DNA of 8,772 nucleotides from an uncultured Acidobacteriota bacterium (lineage in GTDB: Bacteria; Acidobacteriota; Blastocatellia; Pyrinomonadales; Pyrinomonadaceae): positions 1-8,772 of the forward strand of contig CAMLKY010000055.1 of assembly GCA_946480545.1 (NCBI GenBank), written 5' to 3'. Position numbers and translations under genes: made by a program. Shown here in pieces: positions 1 through 4,556 of the stretch (within the stretch, counting starts at the first letter, position 1; the number at the start of each line of letters is the position of its first letter). The notes under the pieces are model-generated. The model had not been told where the DNA came from. It saw only the letters and a program-made list of their open reading frames with translations, and made no database searches.

Positions 1-546
1 CGTCGGCTGTCCTGACCCGAGCTCATCGACGAGAAGCGCGGCCTCTCGCAGATCACGAACAGGAAATACGTCGATACCCTGGACGATCGCCGCCTCGCTA
101 GCATTCTCTTCCGGCAGCAACACGTTCTTAATGCCCATATTCCGGGCGGTGAGCGCTATCGAGAGCGCTCCCCGCACCGGACGAACGCGCCCGTCCAGTG
201 AAAGCTCACCGACGCTAAGCAGGTTGCTGAGATTCTCGACACCTCCCAAGTCGCCGTTGGCACCGAGGATCGCGAGCGCGATCGGAAGATCGAAGCTAGC
301 ACCTTCCTTCCGCACGTCGGCCGGGGCCAGGTTAATGGTCACCCTGTGGTAGGGAAAAAAATAACGACTATTGATGACTGCGGCGCGGATGCGCTCTCGG
401 GATTCGCGGATGGCTGTGTCGGGCAGACCGACAATGGTCACCGGTTGAGGCTCGTTCTCTTTTGAGGCGAGCTGAAGGTTCACTTCTATATCCACAATGA
501 GAGCGTCGATGCCAAACACGGCAGCCGACTGTGCACAGAAGAGCAT
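1..546 (-). CDS. comM: ComM/YifB-family Mg-chelatase-like AAA+ ATPase, N-terminal part (cut by window edge)
   Basis: The leftward frame is open from an ATG at 546-544 to the window edge, giving the first 182 residues of a protein of roughly 500 in this family. Family-typical stretches are visible: SAAVFGIDA near residues 7-15, GLPDTAIRESRERIRAAV at 40-57, NLAPADVRKEGASFDLPIA at 72-90 and SVGELSLDGRVRPVRG at 111-126. These belong to the N-terminal S5-like/ChlI domain. The AAA+ core with Walker A and B lies beyond the edge. The start is supported because known ComM proteins begin in the same register (ML....SAAV.GIDA). In naturally transformable bacteria ComM is a hexameric helicase that promotes branch migration during uptake and recombination of DNA. 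In many others its role is unproven. It is divergent from the thioesterase gene. The family call is firm; the competence role is inference. Confidence 0.93.
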   Translation of the reverse strand, partial: MLFCAQSAAVFGIDALIVDIEVNLQLASKENEPQPVTIVGLPDTAIRESRERIRAAVINSRYFFPYHRVTINLAPADVRKEGASFDLPIALAILGANGDLGGVENLSNLLSVGELSLDGRVRPVRGALSIALTARNMGIKNVLLPEENASEAAIVQGIDVFPVRDLREAALLVDELGSGQPT

Positions 547-595
547 ATGGTTAAATTGTGTGCGAGATTGTATATCAAGTGGATGGAATACGGAA
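547..595. promoter_or_regulatory. Short divergent intergenic region between comM and the thioesterase gene
   Basis: Only 49 bp separate the two opposite start codons, so both promoters must be here or overlap the coding ends. For comM (minus strand) a possible -10 TACAAT lies at 572-567 with a weak -35 TTCCGT at 595-590 and a 17-nt spacer. The -35 match is poor and abuts the other gene's ATG. No convincing promoter for the rightward gene was found. The region is AT-rich around 550-577, which fits promoter DNA. Confidence 0.35.
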
Positions 596-1024
596 ATGAA
601 GAGTGAGTTTGAGGTGAAGGATCCGCAATTTCGTGAACGGGTGCATGCTAGCTTCGGGCAGCAGAAGGTAATGAGCCTGATCGGGGCCGAACTGATAACC
701 GTCGAGCCGGGTTTCGTCGAGATCGCTCTTTCGGTGCGTAACGATCTCACGCAGCAGGACGGATACCTCCACGCGGGTATCGTGACGACCGTGCTCGATT
801 CGGCGTGCGGCTACGCTGCATACACGTTGATGCCGGCCAGCTCGAGAGTTCTGAGTGTGGAATTCAAGGTGAACCTTCTGGCTCCGGCTCAAGGACCCCG
901 CATCGCGGCGCGAGCCGAGGTAAGACGTTCGGGGCGAACACTAACGGTCTGCTCGGCAGATGCTCTGACCGGTGAAACGGTCTGTGCGACGATGCTTGCG
1001 ACGATGATCTGTATCGACCGATAG
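596..1024 (+). CDS. PaaI/YdiI-like hotdog-fold acyl-CoA thioesterase
   Basis: The 142-residue protein has the single hotdog domain of PaaI-type thioesterases, which hydrolyse acyl-CoA thioesters in the cytoplasm as tetramers or dimers. The signature is at residues 53-75: a Gln/Asp-rich turn, then HAG (59-61, the family's HGG position), then LDSACGYAA with Asp68 at the usual catalytic acidic position on the central helix. The strand VEFKVNLLAPA (88-98) matches the family's common [DE]FK.N[FL]L.PA pattern. I chose the ATG at 596 because it gives the usual length. An in-frame ATG at 497 would add 33 residues unlike the family and would run antisense inside comM. The upstream GGAATACGGAA is only a weak ribosome site. 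The substrate cannot be told from sequence, and no aromatic-degradation genes sit nearby, so the name paaI is not given. Confidence 0.88.
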   Translation: MKSEFEVKDPQFRERVHASFGQQKVMSLIGAELITVEPGFVEIALSVRNDLTQQDGYLHAGIVTTVLDSACGYAAYTLMPASSRVLSVEFKVNLLAPAQGPRIAARAEVRRSGRTLTVCSADALTGETVCATMLATMICIDR

Positions 1025-1044
1025 GCAACAAATTGCCGAGCGCT

Positions 1045-1102
1045 GCTTAAGAAACCTCACTAACCTTAAGCGTTCGCTTCTGCTTAACCCTTTTGGCTTA
1101 AA
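1045..1102 (+). repeat. Four spaced CTTAA motifs upstream of the Panacea gene
   Basis: CTTAA occurs at 1046, 1065, 1083 and 1097, three times as GCTTAA and once as the palindrome CTTAAG with a preceding C. The spacings are 19, 18 and 14 nt. They fill most of the 127-bp gap between the thioesterase stop and the Panacea start. An array like this could be an operator for an autoregulating antitoxin or another regulator, but it could also be an AT-rich chance cluster. No good -35/-10 pair was found; TAAATA at 1099-1104 is the nearest -10-like element. Confidence 0.35.
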
Positions 1103-1151
1103 TATTTACAGGCACCTCCATGTGCGCTAGGATGCACTTCGGTGGGCCATT

Positions 1152-1934
1152 ATGAAAACCAGCACGATCAGTTTTGAGCTTCCGGAAAATCGACTGCGAT
1201 CGCTTGTAGGCGACCTGAAAAAATCAGTTGAAGATGATTGCGGGACGAGCTACCCGGAGTCAACAATTCGCAGATCCGTGATCGCTTGGCTCGATGAACG
1301 GCTGGATGGACTCGTCGAGGAAGCTCTCGAGCGCCTGACGTCGCCGACATACGACGACTACCGGCAGTTCGCACAGATACTTGAACGTGTGGACGGCAAG
1401 TCGACAGTGGCCCCGATCCGCCCCGAGCTGTCTGCGGAGACCGTAAGCGTCTTCAACGGTTACCGATTGTTCTCGCTCGAGAAGATGGCTGCCATGATCG
1501 CTTACTTAGCGAATAGCACAAGCGATCTCTACAAGACCAAGCTCAACAAGCTGCTCTTCTACGCCGACTTCGTTAACTATTATCTTCACGGAAACTCGAT
1601 CTCGGGTTCGCGATACGTTCACCTCCCCTACGGGCCCGTGCCGGATGGGTACGAGGACACGCTCGAGACCCTGAACCATTACGGTGTGATCGACCTTGCG
1701 CAGCAGAAAGCCGGAGACTTAATAACTACGGGCGAGGGCCCCAAAGGCGAGTTTCTTTCGCCTGACGAGCAGCAAACGCTTGATTGGATCGTCGAGGAGT
1801 TCGGATCAATGTCGGCGAGCCAGTTGACCGAGCTTTCGCACCGCGAAAGAGCCTATTCGAACACCAGGGCCGGCGAAGAGATCGCCTACGAATACGCGAA
1901 ATTCCTCTCTAAATTGCCCCCTAAAACGGCTTAA
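1152..1934 (+). CDS. Panacea/SocA-domain (DUF4065) protein, orphan antitoxin-like
   Basis: The 260-residue protein has a C-terminal Panacea domain (formerly DUF4065), about residues 108-250. The marks are FSLEKMAAMIAYLA (107-120), the core KTKLNKLLFYADFVNYYLHG (128-147), the conserved GPVP (161-164) and the late SHRERAY (229-235). Panacea proteins are known as promiscuous antitoxins that neutralise unrelated toxins by direct binding, and SocA is a ClpXP adaptor for toxin SocB. The N-terminal 100 residues look helical and charged and carry no HTH that I can recognise; they may hold a toxin-specific or dimer region. The start at 1152 follows GGTGGG at 1140-1145. Neighbours are a metabolic thioesterase and a non-coding region, so no toxin partner is evident within the window. 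It may be an orphan, a chromosomal anti-toxin guard, or a domesticated adaptor. The domain call is good; the function is open. Confidence 0.82.
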   Translation: MKTSTISFELPENRLRSLVGDLKKSVEDDCGTSYPESTIRRSVIAWLDERLDGLVEEALERLTSPTYDDYRQFAQILERVDGKSTVAPIRPELSAETVSVFNGYRLFSLEKMAAMIAYLANSTSDLYKTKLNKLLFYADFVNYYLHGNSISGSRYVHLPYGPVPDGYEDTLETLNHYGVIDLAQQKAGDLITTGEGPKGEFLSPDEQQTLDWIVEEFGSMSASQLTELSHRERAYSNTRAGEEIAYEYAKFLSKLPPKTA

Positions 1935-1954
1935 GTTTGGGTGGCAAAAAAATG

Positions 1955-1983
1955 TTGACATTGCCAGATCGCTCGGTTAAGAT
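1955..1983 (+). promoter_or_regulatory. Strong sigma70-type promoter P1
   Basis: TTGACA at 1955-1960 is a perfect -35. It is followed by a 17-nt spacer and TAAGAT at 1978-1983 as the -10. The predicted start of transcription is about 1990. The promoter begins 20 bp after the Panacea stop and faces a 240-bp region with no convincing gene, so it most likely drives an RNA or a long leader. The same -10 hexamer recurs in two other promoters in this window. Confidence 0.72.
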
Positions 1984-1990
1984 TGTCGAA

Positions 1991-2007
1991 CTAAAAACGT
2001 TTTTTAG
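1991..2007. repeat. 17-bp palindrome at the P1 transcription start
   Basis: CTAAAAACGTTTTTTAG is a perfect inverted repeat: 7-nt arms with a 3-nt centre. It covers the predicted +1 of P1. As DNA it could be a repressor operator. As RNA it would form a weak 5' hairpin. The position over the start site favours an operator, but no dedicated regulator is adjacent. Confidence 0.45.
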
Positions 2008-2012
2008 TAGCC

Positions 2013-2039
2013 AAAAAAGGGAACGGCTTAGCCGTTTCC
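2013..2039 (-). terminator. Terminator-like hairpin plus T-run for leftward transcription
   Basis: The stem at 2019-2039 (AACGGC/GCCGTT core, loop TAA on this strand) is followed on the minus strand by CCCTTTTTT (2021-2013). That is the form of an intrinsic terminator for transcription running leftwards. No leftward gene is seen just to the right, so it either stops antisense transcription before it enters the Panacea gene or is simply the stem of the rightward RNA beside an A-run. Confidence 0.35.
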
Positions 2040-2138
2040 GGGCCTATTAGTCGCCCGGAGTGAAATCCGGCTCGGAAATTAGCCTCGGGGGCCACGGCTT
2101 GTAGGAACACTCGTGAGGGTCATGTCGGCGCAATGCTC

Positions 2139-2166
2139 TTGACTCGAAATAGGGTAGAAATAAGAT
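2139..2166 (+). promoter_or_regulatory. Promoter P2 for the SnoaL-like gene
   Basis: TTGACT at 2139-2144, a 16-nt spacer and TAAGAT at 2161-2166 form a good sigma70-type promoter with a predicted start near 2173. That start falls on the first bases of the terminator hairpin at 2172. A P2 transcript would therefore begin with this hairpin and have a leader of about 57 nt before the ATG at 2230. Confidence 0.6.
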
Positions 2167-2171
2167 GAAAC

Positions 2172-2206
2172 AGGCCTGCGCCCGTTGCTGGGGAGCAGGC
2201 CTTTTT
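2172..2206 (+). terminator. Strong intrinsic terminator just upstream of the SnoaL-like gene
   Basis: AGGCCTGC (2172-2179) pairs perfectly with GCAGGCCT (2195-2202). Inside, CCC (2181-2183) can pair with GGG. The stem runs straight into a T-run, TTTTT at 2202-2206. It could end the P1 transcript, or act as an attenuator or 5'-stabilising hairpin for the gene that starts at 2230. Confidence 0.75.
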
Positions 2207-2229
2207 CGTATCGCTTACCTTCAAAATCT

Positions 2230-2691
2230 ATGATCAAAAGTCTGCTTTGCTTTGTGACACTCCTTTTCGCCGCGTCCGTTTCACTCGCACAGGCCGAAGC
2301 TCCCGATGCTGGTGAACTCAGGAAGCTTCTCAAAGAGTTTCTCGAGGGGGCGGCCAGGAATGACGCCGCCGCTCACGACCGAATGTGGGCCGATGACCTG
2401 ATCTACACCCGCTCGGCGGGGCAGCGGATCGGAAAAGCTGAGCTGATGAAGAGTGTCAGATCTGCACCGGGCCCGCGGCCGGGCGACCCCGTGACGGTGT
2501 ACACAGCCGAGGATATTCGGATCCAGCAATACGGCGGTTCGGCGATCGTCGCTTTCAGGCTTGTCGCGACAACAACTACCAAAGACAAAAAGTCTGAGGT
2601 CGCTAACTACCTCAACACCGGGATGTTCATAAGGCGTCTTGGAAAGTGGCAGGCCGTCGCATGGCAAGCTACCGCGGTACCAAAATCTTAA
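2230..2691 (+). CDS. Exported SnoaL/DUF4440-like (NTF2-fold) protein
   Basis: The 153-residue protein starts with a Sec signal peptide: IKS, a hydrophobic core LLCFVTLLFAASVSL, and likely cleavage after AQA (residues 20-22). The mature part of about 130 residues has the outline of the NTF2-like SnoaL/DUF4440 group: an N-terminal helix pair (LRKLLKEFLEGAARNDAAAHDRMW split over residues 30-53), a mid-region GKAELMKSV (68-76), and a C-terminal strand pair with FIRRLGKWQAVAWQAT (133-148). Such small cone-shaped domains bind hydrophobic ligands or act as isomerases and hydrolases. Here the location would be periplasmic and the ligand is unknown. The ATG at 2230 is chosen because it opens the signal peptide. 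An earlier in-frame ATG at 2185 would lie inside the terminator. No clear Shine-Dalgarno is present. Confidence 0.8.
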   Translation: MIKSLLCFVTLLFAASVSLAQAEAPDAGELRKLLKEFLEGAARNDAAAHDRMWADDLIYTRSAGQRIGKAELMKSVRSAPGPRPGDPVTVYTAEDIRIQQYGGSAIVAFRLVATTTTKDKKSEVANYLNTGMFIRRLGKWQAVAWQATAVPKS

Positions 2692-2759
2692 CTTGGCGCG
2701 TCCGAAAATAAATTCTTAAAACAACCTGCAAGTTTCTTAGCACTGCGCGTTCTTGGGCG

Positions 2760-2837
2760 GTGATCAGTCGATATATCTAAGGTGTTGTGTCGTTGACGCT
2801 CCGGCGCCGGCTCGGCGCCTTTCGTGCGCCTGATCAC
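2760..2837. repeat. Inverted repeat GTGATCAG ... CTGATCAC
   Basis: GTGATCAG at 2760-2767 is exactly complementary to CTGATCAC at 2830-2837. The arms enclose the short terminator-like hairpin at 2803-2819. In RNA they would close a 78-nt domain after the SnoaL-like gene. They might also be two regulator sites built on the palindrome TGATCA. Confidence 0.35.
2803..2822 (+). terminator. Probable terminator of the SnoaL-like gene
   Basis: GGCGCCG (2803-2809) pairs with CGGCGCC (2813-2819) around the loop GCT, followed by only TTT. The stem is very stable but the T-run is short, and it lies 112 nt after the stop codon. It is the only terminator-like hairpin between the SnoaL-like gene and the lipoprotein gene. 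Confidence 0.5.
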
Positions 2838-2856
2838 ATTTTTAACCTTGACGCGG

Positions 2857-2935
2857 GGCCGAATAGCAGGCTGCTTCGGCTGAAAGAACCGCAGGTTTGC
2901 AGCCGGTCAATCCATCGGAAGTGATGGCTCTGACC
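2857..2935 (+). promoter_or_regulatory. Structured leader of the lipoprotein gene with a possible H-type pseudoknot
   Basis: GCCGAA (2858-2863) pairs with TTCGGC (2875-2880). The loop between them contains GGCTGC (2869-2874), which is perfectly complementary to GCAGCC (2899-2904). The two 6-bp stems abut with no spacer, which is H-type pseudoknot geometry; otherwise they are competing hairpins. Next comes GGTCA (2905-2909) pairing with TGACC (2931-2935) and enclosing CCATC/GATGG with loop GGAAGT. The start codon follows 7 nt later. No clear promoter was seen upstream, and no typical ribosome site lies just before the ATG. Function unknown. Confidence 0.4.
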
Positions 2936-2942
2936 AACTAAA

Positions 2943-3410
2943 ATGAACATCAACAAAATGAGAAGATCAATTCTGCTGACAGTTTTGGCAGCAATCGTAG
3001 CAACCGTCGCGGCTTGTGATCCGAATAAGCCGGAGGTGAAGCCCGCGGCGTCGCCAAGTCCGGCAGCGTCGGTAAGCCCAGCGGCATCGCCGGCGATGTC
3101 ACCCAGCGGGAGTCCTGCAGCTGCAGGCACATCCAAGGTCGATGCGTTGGTCGGTCGATGGACGGGCCCCGAAGGTACGTACCTCAACGTCTCGAAGTCG
3201 GGAGAGAAATACTCGATCGAGATCAAGAACCTCGACGCGGCCAAGACCTTCGAAGGCACCGCCAAAGGCGACACGATCGAGTTCACGCGCAACGGGAAAA
3301 CCGAGACGATCAAGGCCGCTACCGGAGGTGAGACCGGCATGAAGGGCTTTGAAAAGGAGACGAACTGCGTCGTCGTAACCAAGGGTAGTGAAGGCTTCTG
3401 CAAGAAGTAA
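2943..3410 (+). CDS. Small lipoprotein with Pro/Ala/Ser linker and lipocalin-like domain
   Basis: The 155-residue precursor has a lipoprotein signal: MNINKMRR, a hydrophobic stretch, and lipobox VAAC with the lipidated Cys at residue 25. Asp follows directly (D26); in E. coli that residue would favour retention in the inner membrane, but sorting rules differ between phyla. Residues 30-63 are a low-complexity tether of SPAAS-like units rich in Pro, Ala and Ser. Residues 65-155 form a compact beta-rich domain beginning VDALVGRWTGPEGTYLNV, reminiscent of small lipocalin-like lipoproteins (GxW near the first strand). Cys142 and Cys153 could form a disulfide. I do not recognise a named family. A start at the internal ATG 2958 (residue 6) is also possible. 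The gene is monocistronic, with a terminator 22 nt downstream. Confidence 0.82.
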   Translation: MNINKMRRSILLTVLAAIVATVAACDPNKPEVKPAASPSPAASVSPAASPAMSPSGSPAAAGTSKVDALVGRWTGPEGTYLNVSKSGEKYSIEIKNLDAAKTFEGTAKGDTIEFTRNGKTETIKAATGGETGMKGFEKETNCVVVTKGSEGFCKK

Positions 3411-3431
3411 TCTTCTTGCGGCTTCACGAGC

Positions 3432-3460
3432 AGGCGGGCGTCTACAGCGCCCGCCTTTCG
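3432..3460 (+). terminator. Intrinsic terminator of the lipoprotein gene
   Basis: AGGCGGGCG (3432-3440) and CGCCCGCCT (3448-3456) form a perfect 9-bp stem with loop TCTACAG. The T-run is short and broken: TT, CGA, then TTTT at 3461-3464. Position and stability make termination here likely. Confidence 0.75.
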
Positions 3461-3552
3461 ATTTTGGATTTTGGGTTGGGCACAACTTCCGGCTCATTTC
3501 GAAGGGTGACCGGGGTCCGATCGCTCGATCAGCCGCCTGTAAACGATTTGTC

Positions 3553-3582
3553 TTTACCTTTAGGGACGTTTCGTCATAAAAT
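3553..3582 (+). promoter_or_regulatory. Candidate promoter of the ECF sigma gene
   Basis: TTTACC (3553-3558), an 18-nt spacer and TAAAAT (3577-3582) give a moderate housekeeping-type promoter with a start near 3589. The leader to the sigma ATG is about 83 nt and contains a 10-codon ORF at 3595-3627. No typical ECF -35 (GGAAC-like) was seen in the gap 3461-3671, so autoregulation by the encoded sigma is not supported by a known motif. Confidence 0.4.
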
Positions 3583-3671
3583 TCTCGCGTGCCAATGCAA
3601 CTTGTGTCTGGAGGTGCCTCATCATAGACGCGGACGAAGTACTAAATCCCGGTAGTTTCCCAGGAGTAACT

Positions 3672-4346
3672 ATGGACTCAGGCACGGCGGCAATCGAAAA
3701 GGACGCCGCATTTGCTTTCGAGGATGCCGCTGAGCTTCCCGGACTTTCCGCGCCCGCCTCACAAGTACTGCCGGTTATCTCAAAGAAGCCGGTTGATCCC
3801 ACTGCTTCAGATCTCGATCTATGCCAGATGGCGGCCGCAGGCGATCTTGCAGCTTTCGAGCTTATCTACCAGCGTTATCATCGCCGAACATACAGCCTAA
3901 CGATGCGGATGACGAATAACGTCTCCGAAGCCGAAGATCTTACCCAGGAAGTTTTTATTCAGCTTTTCCGCAAGGCCGGAAGTTTTCGTGGCGATTCGGC
4001 GTTCTCGACGTGGCTTCACCGGCTGACGGTCAACCAGGTTCTTATGCACTTCCGTCGACGAAGTGTAAAGAACGAGAAAGTTTCAGATGACGGCGAAATG
4101 CCGGAACAGACGGTCCATGGAACGGCAAACCCGAATAAGATGCCGGTTGTGGATCGGATCGCGTTGAAGAACGCGATTGCCGAGCTTCCGAACGGATACC
4201 GAAACGTGTTCGTCCTTCACGATGTTGAGGGTTATGAACATGAAGAGGTCGCGAGGATGATGGGAATTTCGGTCGGCACCTCAAAATCACAGCTCCACAA
4301 GGCACGCTTAAAACTGCGCGGGCTGTTGATCAAGGAAAAAGATTAA
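3672..4346 (+). CDS. ECF-family RNA polymerase sigma factor with N-terminal extension
   Basis: The 224-residue protein has sigma region 2 at about 50-130 ([20 protein letters not shown] at 61-80, [20 protein letters not shown] at 87-106, [11 protein letters not shown] at 111-121) and region 4 at about 163-220 ([20 protein letters not shown] at 168-187, then the [23 protein letters not shown] at 190-209). It would direct RNA polymerase to a set of stress or envelope promoters. The start has a clean AGGAG at 3662-3666, 5 nt before the ATG, the best ribosome site in the window. The first 46 residues are an acidic, Ala/Pro-containing extension not found in short ECF factors; its role is unknown. 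The next gene encodes the likely cognate anti-sigma. Confidence 0.95.
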   Translation: MDSGTAAIEKDAAFAFEDAAELPGLSAPASQVLPVISKKPVDPTASDLDLCQMAAAGDLAAFELIYQRYHRRTYSLTMRMTNNVSEAEDLTQEVFIQLFRKAGSFRGDSAFSTWLHRLTVNQVLMHFRRRSVKNEKVSDDGEMPEQTVHGTANPNKMPVVDRIALKNAIAELPNGYRNVFVLHDVEGYEHEEVARMMGISVGTSKSQLHKARLKLRGLLIKEKD

Positions 4347-4402
4347 CTAAGCAGTCACCAGGTAGGAAATCGGCAGGTGCCTCTCATCCTGTTCGCTTAG
4401 TT
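4345..4402 (+). repeat. Inverted repeat starting at the sigma stop codon
   Basis: AACTAAGC (4345-4352) is exactly complementary to GCTTAGTT (4395-4402). It begins within the TAA stop and could close a hairpin domain of about 58 nt in the mRNA between the sigma and anti-sigma genes. There is no T-run after it, so it is not a normal terminator. It may be an mRNA processing or stability element, or chance. Confidence 0.35.
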
Positions 4403-4432
4403 GTGTGATCTTGAATGCTTGGAGGCCATAGA

Positions 4433-4495
4433 ATGGCAACAAGAAATTCCTCGAGGGGCAACCCTTTCCGGGGCCGGTTAATCTATTTAGTTTGA
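4433..4495 (+). CDS. Possible 20-codon ORF in the sigma/anti-sigma gap
   Basis: ATG at 4433 is preceded by a good Shine-Dalgarno, GGAGG at 4421-4425, with 7 nt spacing. That is better than most annotated genes here have. The predicted peptide (MATRNSSRGNPFRGRLIYLV) is basic with a hydrophobic end and stops with TGA at 4493-4495, 61 nt before the anti-sigma start. It could be a leader peptide or a tiny protein that tunes anti-sigma translation. There is no homology argument, so confidence is low. Confidence 0.25.
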   Translation: MATRNSSRGNPFRGRLIYLV

Positions 4496-4556
4496 AAAAG
4501 AACAAGGTGTGATCAGGGGCAGACGTCATAAACTCAAGCCCGTGTCTTGGTAAGAA

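Larger units (their letters stand above)
1990..2206 (+). ncRNA. Candidate structured RNA or attenuated 5' leader ahead of the SnoaL-like gene
   Basis: Transcription from P1 would give an RNA of about 215 nt ending at the intrinsic terminator at 2172-2206. Visible structure includes a 9-bp stem at 2019-2039 with loop TTA, a perfect CCGGA/TCCGG hairpin with loop GTGAAA at about 2055-2070, and a bulged stem pairing GAGGGTCA (about 2115-2122) with TGACTC (2140-2145). No long ORF lies in it. The terminator ends 23 nt before the next gene's ATG, leaving no room for a further promoter after it. That layout fits either an independent sRNA with its own terminator or a leader that controls readthrough. 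I could not match it to 6S, SRP, tmRNA, RNase P or a riboswitch class I know. The CCGGAGTGAAATCCGG element recalls cobalamin riboswitches, but the rest of that consensus is missing. Confidence 0.5.

Noticed and set aside
497..595. Longer start for the thioesterase at ATG 497
   Set aside because: The extra 33 residues do not resemble the family and are antisense to the conserved N-terminus of comM; the ATG at 596 gives the usual length.
2055..2070. Resemblance of CCGGAGTGAAATCCGG to part of a cobalamin riboswitch
   Set aside because: The hairpin looks like the GGTG-AA-CC portion, but the flanking conserved boxes (CCCGC-ACTGT and the later G-rich B12 box) are not found in order, and the downstream gene has no link to cobalamin.
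2281..2667. 128-codon leftward ORF opposite the SnoaL-like gene
   Set aside because: Its composition is that of an antisense shadow, with no domain pattern or ribosome site. The rightward frame has a clear signal peptide and fold pattern.
3038..3125. Tandem DNA repeat in the lipoprotein linker
   Set aside because: The units are irregular at the DNA level. The repetition is amino-acid composition (Ser-Pro-Ala-Ala) of a tether, not a satellite or regulatory repeat.
2834..3427. 197-codon leftward ORF opposite the lipoprotein
   Set aside because: It is an open shadow caused by the Ala/Pro/Ser-rich codons of the lipoprotein. It has low-complexity DAAGL-type repeats mirroring that linker and no independent support.
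1110..4383. Shared AGGTGCCT motif at 1110 (minus), 3612 and 4375 (plus), in three intergenic regions
   Set aside because: The sequence is partly palindromic, but matches of 8-11 bases between sites in a window this size are expected by chance. No consistent position relative to promoters was seen.
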